DNA from: Flavobacteriales bacterium
Lineage (GTDB): Bacteria > Bacteroidota > Bacteroidia > Flavobacteriales_E > Vicingaceae
Assembly: GCA_020635825.1 (NCBI GenBank)
Contig: JACJZA010000014.1
Span: forward strand, 1-64,000
Direction of reading: 5' to 3'
DNA length: 64,000 nt
Shown: in pieces, positions 49,318-58,511 of the stretch
Layout of the letters: the number at the start of each line of letters is the position of its first letter
Numbering within the stretch: position 1 is the first letter of the stretch
The notes under the pieces: model-generated
The model's input: the letters and a program-made list of their open reading frames with translations, nothing else
Database searches by the model: none
What the model was told of the DNA's origin: nothing
Position numbers and translations under genes: made by a program

Positions 49318-50207
49318 TATGCTTTATCAATAAGAATTACTAAAAGAGATAAGATTAAATATAGATAGGACATTAACATAATTCTTAATGCATACTTATC
49401 ATCTAAGGTCTTCATTAATTTAAATGAAGGATATACCATTAAAGCAGAAAAAATAAACAATCCAATAGTTGCTACTCTTCCTGTAACGTTATAATATTCC
49501 GGTAAAAAACTTGAGGTTAAAAGTAAAATGCTACTGATAAAAATAATAATGGCACTGGTTCGATTTTTTTTATCATAAGGTAACATTTTAAACCCTGCCT
49601 TTTGATATTCAGGATGCAAACGCCAAGCGATAGCCCAAAAGTGAGGAAACTGCCAAAAAAACTGAATGGCAAACAACATTCCTGCTTCAAAACTAAATGC
49701 GCCTGTAGCAGCTACCCATCCTAACATTGGGGGAATAGCTCCTGGGAAAGCTCCAATAAATACAGCATATGGTGAAATTCTTTTTAAGGGAGTGTAAACA
49801 GCAGCATACATAAAAATAGCTAACAATCCTAGCACACCACTTAATTGATTTAAAAACACCCAAAGAACGGTAATTCCAATTATTCCTGACAAAAATGCCA
49901 CAACCGTAACCTCAATTACATTCAATTTATTCTGTGGCAATGGACGAACTTTTGTTCGTTCCATGAGCTTGTCATAATTTCTTTCAATAATTTGATTGAA
50001 AGCATTTGCAGAACCTGTTACTAAAAAACCACCCAACATCAACCAAAAAACATCAGGTAAATGGTATTCTGTAACTCCAATAAAATATCCAAAAACGGCT
50101 GAAATAACTACAAAAACAGTAATCTTAAACTTTAAAATTTGGGCATAGCATTTTATCTTTTCAGAAAAGGTAATAGCATCTATTTTTTCAGTTTTCACGT
50201 GGGTCAT
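49317..50207 (-). CDS. cyoE: protoheme IX farnesyltransferase (heme O synthase)
   Basis: Adds a farnesyl group to protoheme to make heme O for terminal oxidases. I start it at the ATG at 50207 (MTHVKTEK), which has AAGGA five bases upstream; a TTG-initiated frame reaches 50231. The 296 residues have about nine membrane helices and the prenyl-diphosphate motif NAFNQIIERNYDKLMERTKV, followed by RPLP, near residue 70. The second Asp motif region YDKKNRTSAI and WRLHPEYQKAGFKMLP are also present. It is followed by the DUF420 gene. Confidence 0.94.
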   Translation of the reverse strand: MTHVKTEKIDAITFSEKIKCYAQILKFKITVFVVISAVFGYFIGVTEYHLPDVFWLMLGGFLVTGSANAFNQIIERNYDKLMERTKVRPLPQNKLNVIEVTVVAFLSGIIGITVLWVFLNQLSGVLGLLAIFMYAAVYTPLKRISPYAVFIGAFPGAIPPMLGWVAATGAFSFEAGMLFAIQFFWQFPHFWAIAWRLHPEYQKAGFKMLPYDKKNRTSAIIIFISSILLLTSSFLPEYYNVTGRVATIGLFIFSALMVYPSFKLMKTLDDKYALRIMLMSYLYLILSLLVILIDKA

Positions 50208-50316
50208 AATATTCCTTAAAAGGAGCGACAAATATACAGAATAGGCTGAATAAACTAAAATGTAATATTTACTATTGATTTTTTAACTCATCTTTCTTTC
50301 TTCTTGGTTAAATAAC

Positions 50317-50324
50317 TACATTTG
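50317..50324 (+). promoter_or_regulatory. putative -7 box of secA
   Basis: TACATTTG matches TAnnTTTG, 84 bases ahead of the secA ATG. No -33 element at the usual distance is clear. Confidence 0.4.
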
Positions 50325-50408
50325 TCGGTTATATAAGTCAAAATGTCCGACTTTAAGAATTGGTAATGTTTTTGACTGGCAAACACTTTTCATTAAATAA
50401 AATAAAAG

Positions 50409-53400
50409 ATGGCTGGAGCTGGATTATTAAATAAAATTTTAAAAACTTTTTTAGGAAGTAAAACCGATAGAGATTTAAAAGAATTATCGCCCATTATAAA
50501 TGATACTAATGCAGTTTATCAAAACTTAGCAAATATTAGCAATGATGATTTAAGAGCTAAAACAACAGAATTTAAAGCTAAAATTGCTGCAAAAACTAAA
50601 GAGCAAGAAGAAGAAATAGCTGCGTTAAAAAATCAAATTGAAGAAGACAATTCTTTATCTATTCACGATAAAGAAGACATCTACAAAAAAATTGATGAAT
50701 TAGACAAAAAAGTACTTGAGCAAATTGAAGAAGTACTTCTTGAAATTCAAGCCGAAGCTTTTGCTGTGATAAAAGAAACATCGCGAAGATTTTCAGAAAA
50801 TAAAACCCTAGAAGTTACAGCCTCTCAAATGGATAAAGATTTAGCTGCCATTAAGGGGAATGTTGAAATTTCAGGTGACAAAGCCATTTATCAAAACTCT
50901 TGGTTAGCTGCCGGTAATGAAGTAACATGGAACATGGTTCATTACGATGTACAATTAATAGGTGGTAGTGTGCTTCATCAAGGTAAAATTGCCGAAATGC
51001 AAACAGGAGAGGGGAAAACGTTAGTGGGAACACTTCCTGTTTATTTAAATGCTTTGGCTGGAAAAGGTGTTCACTTGGTTACGGTGAATGATTACTTAGC
51101 AAAAAGGGATTCAGAGTGGATGGCTCCTTTGTTTGAGTTTCATGGATTAACTGTTGATTGTATTGACAAGCATGAACCAAATTCACCTAATAGAAGAAAA
51201 GCATATTTAGCTGATATTACTTATGGAACAAATAATGAGTTTGGGTTCGACTATCTAAGAGATAACATGACTCGTTCTCCTGAAGAATTAGTACAAAGAA
51301 AACACCATTATGCCATTGTCGATGAGGTCGATTCTGTATTAATTGATGATGCTCGTACACCATTAATTATTTCAGGACCTACTCCTAAAGGTGATAAACA
51401 TGAATTTCATGACTTAAAGCCAAGAGTAGAACGTTTAATGTCAGAACAAAAAAAGTTTGTTACTGAAGCTTTAAGTGAAGCCAAAAAATTATTACAACCA
51501 CTTATTGATGGAGAAAAGATATCTAAAGAAGACCAAGAAAAAGGTGGGTTGGCTTTATTAAGAGCACACCGAGGTTTACCAAAAAATAAAGCATTAATTA
51601 AGTTTTTAAGTGAACATGGAATCAAAGCCATGTTACAAAAAACAGAAAATCACTACATGCAAGATCAAGGCAAAGAAATGCCAAAAGCAGATGCAGAGCT
51701 TTACTTTGTGGTAGATGAAAAAACAAATTCTATTGAATTAACAGAAAAAGGGATTGACTTAATTACCGGCACTGGTGATGATCCTAAATTTTTCGTTTTA
51801 CCTGATATTGGTTCTGAAGTGGCTGAAATTGAAAAATCGGGAGGCTCAGAAAATGATAAATTGATAAAAAAAGACCAAATAATACAAGATTACTCAGTTA
51901 AAGCAGAAAGAATACACACCATTAACCAATTATTAAAAGCATACGCTATGTTCGAAAAGGATGTAGAGTATGTGGTAATGGATAACAAAGTAAAAATTGT
52001 GGATGAGCAGACTGGTCGTATAATGGAAGGGAGAAGATATTCTGATGGATTACACCAAGCTATTGAAGCAAAAGAAAATGTGAAAGTTGAAGCTGCGACT
52101 CAAACTTACGCTACTGTTACTTTACAGAACTATTTCAGAATGTACCACAAGTTAGCAGGTATGACGGGTACTGCTGAAACTGAATCACAAGAGTTTTGGG
52201 ACATCTACAAATTAGATGTGGTAATAATCCCAACCAACAGACCTATTTCACGTGATGATAGAGAAGATTTAGTTTATAAAACTAAAAGAGAAAAATATAC
52301 AGCAGTTATTGATGAAATAGTAACTCTGGTAGGTCAAAAACGCCCTGTTTTAGTAGGGACTACATCAGTAGAAATTTCTGAACTTTTAAGCCGAATGCTT
52401 AAAATGAAAGGAATTCAGCATAATGTATTAAATGCTAAAATGCACCAAAGAGAAGCAGAAATTGTTGCTGATGCAGGTAAACCCGGTGCTGTTACCATTG
52501 CCACTAATATGGCTGGTCGTGGTACCGATATTAAATTAGGAGAAGGTGTAAAAGAAGCAGGTGGTTTAGCCATTATTGGTACCGAACGTCACGATTCTCG
52601 TCGTGTTGACAGACAGTTGAGAGGTCGTGCCGGACGTCAAGGAGATCCTGGTTCTTCTCAATTCTTTGTTTCTCTTGAAGATGATTTAATGCGTTTATTT
52701 AATTCTGAAAGAATTATTAAACTAATGGATAGAATGGGCTTAGAAGAAGGTGAAGTTATCCAACATTCGATGGTAACCAAATCGATAGAAAGAGCTCAGA
52801 AAAAAGTAGAAGAGAACAACTTTGGTATTCGTAAACGACTATTAGAGTATGATGATATTATGAACTCTCAACGTGAGGTGGTTTATACAAAACGTAGAAA
52901 TGCCTTGTTTGGAGAAAGATTAGGCGTTGAAATTTCGAACATGATTTACGATGTATGTGAAGCTGTTGTGAGTGAAGGAATGGAAATGGGAGACTTTGAA
53001 CATTTTGAAATTGAACTGATTCGTCAACTTTCTATCCAATCGCCATTCAACGAAGAACAATTTATGAATGGGAATGAACAAGAAATGATTGAAGAATTGC
53101 ATGATTTAGCACTTCAACATTATATTCAAAAATCGGCGGCAATTGCTCAAATGGCATTCCCGGTAATTAAAGATGTTTTTGAAAACCAAGGAGCTCAATA
53201 CGAAAACATTTTAGTTCCGATGACAGACGGAATGAAAGTGTTGAATGTTTCTACTCCATTAGAAAAAACTTATAAAAACGAATGTAAAGAGTTAATTAAA
53301 TCAACCGAGAAAAGTGTGATATTAGCCATGATTGATGAGCATTGGAAAGAACACTTAAGAGAGATGGATGATTTAAAACAATCGGTACAAAGTGCTGTAT

Positions 53401-53771
53401 ACGAACAAAAAGATCCACTACTTATCTACAAATTCGAAGCCTTTAAATTATTTAATGGCATGTTGTTGAAGGTAAATAAAGAAGTAGTAAGCTTTTTAAT
53501 GAAATGTGGGTTACCAAAACCAAAAGAAGGAAATCCTGAAATTGAAACCAAACAAGAGCAAACTCCACCAAAAACGGATATGGACAAATTACAAATGAGC
53601 CGTCCTGAAAATTATGCAGCTCAACAACCAAGACCGAATCAAGGAGGAGCTCCACAACCACCACAACAAGCTCCTAAAGCAGAACCGGTAAGAGTAGAGA
53701 AAAAAGTGGGCAGAAATGACCCTTGCCCTTGTGGAAGTGGTAAAAAATACAAACAATGTCACGGTAAATAA
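50409..53771 (+). CDS. secA: preprotein translocase ATPase SecA
   Basis: Motor of Sec protein export at the inner membrane. At 1120 residues it is longer than E. coli SecA, as usual in Bacteroidota, with an N-terminal lysine/glutamate-rich insert (about 55-110) and one near 340-430. Walker A TGEGKT is at 199-204, and VDEVDSVLIDDARTPL and TNMAGRGTDIKL are intact. The far C-terminus has the zinc SEC-C motif CPCGSGKKYKQCHG (Cys1106, Cys1108, Cys1117, His1118) after a Pro/Gln-rich linker. It is monocistronic and followed by a strong terminator. Confidence 0.98.
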   Translation: MAGAGLLNKILKTFLGSKTDRDLKELSPIINDTNAVYQNLANISNDDLRAKTTEFKAKIAAKTKEQEEEIAALKNQIEEDNSLSIHDKEDIYKKIDELDKKVLEQIEEVLLEIQAEAFAVIKETSRRFSENKTLEVTASQMDKDLAAIKGNVEISGDKAIYQNSWLAAGNEVTWNMVHYDVQLIGGSVLHQGKIAEMQTGEGKTLVGTLPVYLNALAGKGVHLVTVNDYLAKRDSEWMAPLFEFHGLTVDCIDKHEPNSPNRRKAYLADITYGTNNEFGFDYLRDNMTRSPEELVQRKHHYAIVDEVDSVLIDDARTPLIISGPTPKGDKHEFHDLKPRVERLMSEQKKFVTEALSEAKKLLQPLIDGEKISKEDQEKGGLALLRAHRGLPKNKALIKFLSEHGIKAMLQKTENHYMQDQGKEMPKADAELYFVVDEKTNSIELTEKGIDLITGTGDDPKFFVLPDIGSEVAEIEKSGGSENDKLIKKDQIIQDYSVKAERIHTINQLLKAYAMFEKDVEYVVMDNKVKIVDEQTGRIMEGRRYSDGLHQAIEAKENVKVEAATQTYATVTLQNYFRMYHKLAGMTGTAETESQEFWDIYKLDVVIIPTNRPISRDDREDLVYKTKREKYTAVIDEIVTLVGQKRPVLVGTTSVEISELLSRMLKMKGIQHNVLNAKMHQREAEIVADAGKPGAVTIATNMAGRGTDIKLGEGVKEAGGLAIIGTERHDSRRVDRQLRGRAGRQGDPGSSQFFVSLEDDLMRLFNSERIIKLMDRMGLEEGEVIQHSMVTKSIERAQKKVEENNFGIRKRLLEYDDIMNSQREVVYTKRRNALFGERLGVEISNMIYDVCEAVVSEGMEMGDFEHFEIELIRQLSIQSPFNEEQFMNGNEQEMIEELHDLALQHYIQKSAAIAQMAFPVIKDVFENQGAQYENILVPMTDGMKVLNVSTPLEKTYKNECKELIKSTEKSVILAMIDEHWKEHLREMDDLKQSVQSAVYEQKDPLLIYKFEAFKLFNGMLLKVNKEVVSFLMKCGLPKPKEGNPEIETKQEQTPPKTDMDKLQMSRPENYAAQQPRPNQGGAPQPPQQAPKAEPVRVEKKVGRNDPCPCGSGKKYKQCHGK

Positions 53772-53773
53772 CT

Positions 53774-53810
53774 CCAAAAAGGCTTTGAAAAATTTCAAAG
53801 CCTTTTTTTA
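53774..53810 (+). terminator. rho-independent terminator after secA
   Basis: AAAAAGGCTTTGAAA (53776-53790), AA, TTTCAAAGCCTTTTT (53793-53807): a 15-bp stem ending in a T-run. The next gene opens within a few bases of it. Confidence 0.92.
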
Positions 53811-53813
53811 TTT

Positions 53814-55025
53814 TTGAACTCTTCTATAAAAACTATTGTGTTTATAAAAAAATACATATTATCGTTATTTTTTATCTTATCTACTTTTTCTAGATTACAT
53901 TCTCAATCAATTGAAGATAATATTTTCGAAGCGGAATTAATGGGAGGAAGGGTTGTTCCTAATTATTCTAAAAACTTTCCTAATTCAAGTATTCAGTCAG
54001 CCATCTCTATTAGTTTTGCAAAAGCAAATAAAGATACTTCAGGTTGGGGTAAATACTACAATTTTCCGGAATCAGGATTTTCTGTATTTGCATCTAATTT
54101 GGGCAATAATCATATTTATGGAAATCAATTTAGCTTACTGCCATACATTTCATTTAAGTTAAAAGAAAAAGAAAACCCTTGGTTTTTAAAAGTTGGCATT
54201 GGTATGTCTTACTTTACTAGCTATTTTGACAGTTTAAATAATCCAAGAAATGTCGCGATAGGTTCTTCTTTTACTTGGGCATTTGAAGCCTTTTTATACA
54301 AAACCATTTACAAAAGTAATAACATAATTTATCGAATTGGGGGTGGATATTCACATGCCTCCAACGGTCACACTCAATTACCAAATTTTGGATTAAATTC
54401 TGCTTTAGTTAGTTTATCTGCTCAATTTCATTCCAACAATGAAAGCAAGTCTAATTTTGAAATTCCTGCAAAACAAAATAAATCACCAAAACACTATTTT
54501 TTGCAATTTAGAAATGGAGTAGGATTTCATGAATTAGGAGCTACAGCTGAACCAATAGGTGGAACCAAAAGAGAAGTTTTTACAACAGCTATTTCCGGTG
54601 GAATAATCTTCAATAATCACTTGAAAGTAAGAACAGGGTTTGCTTATCGCTATTATGAACAATACTATCATTACATTTTTAAAAACCAAACCAAAGAATA
54701 TTTGAATCATATATATTGGTCGGCTTCAAATGTTTATTTTTTTGCAGGTTGTGAGTTATTAATAAGCCATTTTAGTTTAGATGTTTCAGGTGGATTAAAC
54801 CTTTATAAACCTTTTTACAAGGAATTTAATTCTGTTTATGAAAAAAACAGAGGATTTAGATATGAAATAAAAAAATGGCTAAACTCTAGAATGGGACTGA
54901 ATTTGTATTTACTCAACACCAATAAAAACCCTACCCATAATGTGTTTATGGGAGCTCATATCAATGCAAATTTTGGTCAAGCCGATTTTACAGAGTTTAA
55001 TCTTGGCTATGTTTTAACATGGTAA
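53814..55025 (+). CDS. acyloxyacyl hydrolase / PagL-type lipid A deacylase
   Basis: A 403-residue outer-membrane protein. No in-frame ATG precedes the signal peptide: the frame opens at TTG 53814, and a GTG at 53838 would give the signal FIKKYILSLFFILSTFSRLHS directly and is equally plausible. The block IGGGYSHASNGHTQLPNFGL (about 180-200) carries the His-Ser/Asn pattern of the PagL active site, which removes the 3-O acyl chain of lipid A. It is longer than PagL (about 170 residues) but within the range of Bacteroidota homologues, having extra strands at the C-terminus. It begins right after the secA terminator, so its promoter is unclear. Confidence 0.75.
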   Translation: MNSSIKTIVFIKKYILSLFFILSTFSRLHSQSIEDNIFEAELMGGRVVPNYSKNFPNSSIQSAISISFAKANKDTSGWGKYYNFPESGFSVFASNLGNNHIYGNQFSLLPYISFKLKEKENPWFLKVGIGMSYFTSYFDSLNNPRNVAIGSSFTWAFEAFLYKTIYKSNNIIYRIGGGYSHASNGHTQLPNFGLNSALVSLSAQFHSNNESKSNFEIPAKQNKSPKHYFLQFRNGVGFHELGATAEPIGGTKREVFTTAISGGIIFNNHLKVRTGFAYRYYEQYYHYIFKNQTKEYLNHIYWSASNVYFFAGCELLISHFSLDVSGGLNLYKPFYKEFNSVYEKNRGFRYEIKKWLNSRMGLNLYLLNTNKNPTHNVFMGAHINANFGQADFTEFNLGYVLTW

Positions 55026-55046
55026 CTACTAATGTGTTAAAAATCC

Positions 55047-55068
55047 AATCTTCTGAAGATTTGTTTTA
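55047..55068 (+). terminator. weak terminator-like hairpin
   Basis: AATCT-TCTGA-AGATT (55047-55061) followed by TGTTTT lies after the deacylase gene. The 5-7 bp stem is short and AT-rich, so this is only possible. Confidence 0.3.
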
Positions 55069-55142
55069 AAAAGATTCTATTTTTTTTGTTAAATTGCGTG
55101 TTCTTAAAAACACTAACTATAATTAGATTAAACTAAAAACTC

Positions 55143-58100
55143 ATGAAAAACAGAATTACACTTTTAGTAGGTTTGCTTATATGCAATCTGGCATTTGCAC
55201 AAACTTACAGCCCCAACTTTTTAGATGGCAGTATTTTGTTCAAATTAAAAAAATCAAAAAGCACGGTTGAAACCATGCGCGAAAGCAAAGAATCATTGGT
55301 AAAATATGAGAACTTTGTTGATTATCCTGAAATTTTTAAGCCATTGAGAAATTACTCTTTAGCTGAAATTTCAAGACCAATTTATTATACCGACAAAAAA
55401 GAACTTCAAGACATCTATCGTTTAAAGTTCAACAACTTTGAAGAAATTGATGAGATTGTTGAAGTTTTAAAAAACTTAGACGCTGTTGAATATGCAGAAA
55501 AAGAACCTATCTACAAGTTAGATTTTGTTCCAAATGACCCATTGTATAGTGGAACAGGAAAATGGTATCATGATTTAGTTGGTTCTGAAGCTGCTTGGGA
55601 TATTAGCCAAGGAAGCAATTCAATAAAAATTGCAATTGTAGATAATGCTGTTTATGCTGACCATGTTGACTTAACAACATTTAAACAAAGAGACGTTGCC
55701 GATGGCGATAATGACGCTACCCCTCCTGCTGGTGGTGGATGGGCTCATGGAACTCACTGTGCTGGTTTAGCAACTGCTGATATTAATAATTCTATTGGTG
55801 TTGCTTCTTTAGGTGCTAATTGTGAATTAATCGGAGTTAAAGCTACGCCTGATAACGCACCTAGTGGAGATGCAATTTATTATGGTTTTGATGGTGTTGC
55901 TTGGGCTTGTGCAAATGGAGCTAATGTAGTAAGTATGTCTTATGGAGGTACTACTGCTAGTACTTCAATGCAAAACCTAATCAATAGTTATCCTGAAGTT
56001 GTGTTCTTAGCTGCTGCTGGTAATGATGGTAATACTGTTTTACAATACCCAGGTGCTTATGATAATGTAATTTGTGTTGGTTCTGTTAATGGAAATAACT
56101 CTCCTTCTAGTTTTACTAATTACAACGGTGCTACTTCATTTGTTGATATTGCTTCTCCAGGTGGAGGTGCTGGGTCAAATAGCTTTGGTGGGTTAAACAG
56201 CACTTATTATAATGGAACAAGTGGAACTTATGCAGCAATTTCGGGTACTTCAATGGCTACTCCATTTGCTGCCGGATTAGTGGGGTCTATGTTGAGCCTT
56301 AACCCAACCTTAACTCCTGCTCAAATTGAAGCTTGTTTAATTTCAACCGGTGTACCAACAGGTGGAACAAAAGATATAGGTCCTAGAATTGATGCTGCTG
56401 CTGCACTTAACTGTGTTGCTGCAACTTTAACCGGTGATCCATTACCTCAATTTGCTGGTTCTCCAACTGCTATTTATGAAGGACAAAGTGTAACATTTGT
56501 TGATCAATCTACTAATGGTGGAGGTTCTCCAATTACTGATTGGCAATGGAGTTTCCCCGGAGGTTCTCCTTCTAGTCATAATGGACAAACTCCTCCTCCT
56601 GTAACTTATGCTACTGCTGGACAATATACTGTTGAGTTAACTGTTACAAATGCTCAAAGTGCTCAAACTAAAACTCGTGTAGATTATATTAATGTAACCA
56701 TTGAACCTTATGGAGCTTGGATTATTCAAAATACAGGATTCCCTAATGCCTCAACCGGTGTTGGACATATTGATATTGTTGATGCTAATAATGTATGGGC
56801 TCTTGCATATGATGGTTCAGGTGGTGGTGCAAATTACCAATACATGACTAAAACTGCTGATGGTGGTAACACTTGGTCTCCACAAGCTATCAATGTTGGA
56901 AACACTGGTTTAGGTATTTCAATGATTTCTGCGATTGATGACATGACTGCTTGGTTAGTAGCTTATCCAACCGCTGGTGGTCAAACTGGTGGTATTTGGA
57001 AAACGACTAATGGTGGTTCTACTTGGACAAGACAAAATTCTGCTACTTATAATGATGCAGCATCTTTCTCTAATGTGGTTCATTTCTGGGATGCTAATAA
57101 TGGGTTTTGCCAAGGTGACCCTATAAATGGAGAGTATGAGTTATATACTACTACTGATGGTGGTGCTACTTGGGTTCCAGTCCCAGGTGCAGACATTCCT
57201 AATCCAACTGCTGGCGAATATGGTTATGTTAGAGATATTGAAGTAGTTGGTGATACTGTATGGTATGGAACAAATGCAGGAAGATTATATCATTCTACTG
57301 ATAGAGGGTATACTTGGGCTGTTTATACAACTCCTGTTACAGATATGGGTGAAGCTCAATATTCTTTCACAAGTGGTTCTGTAGGATTATTAGAAACTGG
57401 TGGAGCAATTTACAAAACAACAAATGCTGGTGCTACTTGGACACCTGTTACAACAACCGGTTCTATTTTTAGCACAGGGTTCTGTTATATTGAAGGAACT
57501 GATATAGTATTCTCTACTGGTACCGGTTCTTCTTATAGTGAAGATGGTGGTGTAACCTGGAATATAATTGATACAGATCAACATACCTATTGTGAATTCT
57601 TGAATCCTTCTATTGGTTGGTCAGGGTATTTTACAGTTAGTGCAAATGAGCACGGTATATGGAAATGGAACAACTTAAATTCTAATTTAGATGCTGACTT
57701 TTCTGGTTCTCCTTTAAATGTTTGTGTTGGAGATACTGTCCAATTTACTGATTTAACAACTGGTGGTAATGTTACTAGCTGGTTCTGGTCATTCTTTGGA
57801 GGAAATTCTCCTGATAATACAGTTCAAAACCCAATTGCTACATACCCTGCTGCAGGTCAATATAGTGTTCAATTAACTGTTACTGATAGCTTAGGTTCAA
57901 CTACTGTTTCAAAAGGGGCATACATTAATGTTGTTGACCCACCAGCTACTCCATTAGTCGTTGGAGGACCAGCAACAGTTTGTCAAGATTCACTTGCAAC
58001 ATATGGTTGCCCATCTGTAGCTGGTGTATTCTATGTATGGCAATTACCTGCTGACTGGTTAGGTTCAAGTACTTCGAACAATATTACTGCAACTGTTGGT

Positions 58101-58445
58101 ACTTTATCAGGAAATGTTAGCGTTGCTGCATCAAATGTTTGTGGATTAAGTAATTTTAAATCTAAAGCAGTAACTGTTAACAATTGTGGCCCTGTAGGAA
58201 TAGATGAAGTAAATGATGATGTATTTACTCTTTATCCAAATCCTGCTACAAACTCAATCACTATTTCAGTTGATTCAAAATTATTGAACAATACTATTCA
58301 ATTATATGATGTATTAGGTAATCAAGTTTATAGTGCTACTATTAAAAACAACATTGAAACAATTGATATTTCTTCGTTTGCTAAAGGAATGTATTTCGTT
58401 AAAATTAACGGAATTGATAACCCTTATAAAGTAATCAAAGAATAA
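55143..58445 (+). CDS. T9SS-secreted subtilisin-like serine protease with PKD and BNR-like repeats
   Basis: 1100 residues: signal peptide (MKNRITLLVGLLICNLAFAQ); propeptide (about 21-130); S8 peptidase domain with Asp167 (IVDNAV), His202 (HGTHCAG), Asn294 (AAGNDG) and Ser370 (GTSMATPFAAG); a first PKD domain (about 435-520); five BNR/Asp-box-like units (TTNGGSTW, TTDGGATW, STDRGYTW, TTNAGATW, SEDGGVTW; about 560-810), probably one beta-propeller; a second PKD domain (about 850-930); an Ig-like part; and a C-terminal type A sorting domain (LYPNPATNSITISV ... KGMYFVKI, about 1025-1100). Secreted by type IX secretion and surface-bound or released, for degrading proteins. Monocistronic with a terminator. 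Confidence 0.93.
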   Translation: MKNRITLLVGLLICNLAFAQTYSPNFLDGSILFKLKKSKSTVETMRESKESLVKYENFVDYPEIFKPLRNYSLAEISRPIYYTDKKELQDIYRLKFNNFEEIDEIVEVLKNLDAVEYAEKEPIYKLDFVPNDPLYSGTGKWYHDLVGSEAAWDISQGSNSIKIAIVDNAVYADHVDLTTFKQRDVADGDNDATPPAGGGWAHGTHCAGLATADINNSIGVASLGANCELIGVKATPDNAPSGDAIYYGFDGVAWACANGANVVSMSYGGTTASTSMQNLINSYPEVVFLAAAGNDGNTVLQYPGAYDNVICVGSVNGNNSPSSFTNYNGATSFVDIASPGGGAGSNSFGGLNSTYYNGTSGTYAAISGTSMATPFAAGLVGSMLSLNPTLTPAQIEACLISTGVPTGGTKDIGPRIDAAAALNCVAATLTGDPLPQFAGSPTAIYEGQSVTFVDQSTNGGGSPITDWQWSFPGGSPSSHNGQTPPPVTYATAGQYTVELTVTNAQSAQTKTRVDYINVTIEPYGAWIIQNTGFPNASTGVGHIDIVDANNVWALAYDGSGGGANYQYMTKTADGGNTWSPQAINVGNTGLGISMISAIDDMTAWLVAYPTAGGQTGGIWKTTNGGSTWTRQNSATYNDAASFSNVVHFWDANNGFCQGDPINGEYELYTTTDGGATWVPVPGADIPNPTAGEYGYVRDIEVVGDTVWYGTNAGRLYHSTDRGYTWAVYTTPVTDMGEAQYSFTSGSVGLLETGGAIYKTTNAGATWTPVTTTGSIFSTGFCYIEGTDIVFSTGTGSSYSEDGGVTWNIIDTDQHTYCEFLNPSIGWSGYFTVSANEHGIWKWNNLNSNLDADFSGSPLNVCVGDTVQFTDLTTGGNVTSWFWSFFGGNSPDNTVQNPIATYPAAGQYSVQLTVTDSLGSTTVSKGAYINVVDPPATPLVVGGPATVCQDSLATYGCPSVAGVFYVWQLPADWLGSSTSNNITATVGTLSGNVSVAASNVCGLSNFKSKAVTVNNCGPVGIDEVNDDVFTLYPNPATNSITISVDSKLLNNTIQLYDVLGNQVYSATIKNNIETIDISSFAKGMYFVKINGIDNPYKVIKE

Positions 58446-58461
58446 ATTCGATGTATTATTT

Positions 58462-58498
58462 ATAAAAAAGGGAGCAATAAAATTGCTCCCTTTTTTAT
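58462..58498. terminator. bidirectional rho-independent terminator
   Basis: AAAAAAGGGAGCAA (58464-58477), TAAAA, TTGCTCCCTTTTTT (58483-58496): a 14-bp perfect stem between the convergent protease and yifB genes. Confidence 0.92.
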
Positions 58499-58511
58499 TT
58501 TAGAAGAACTC

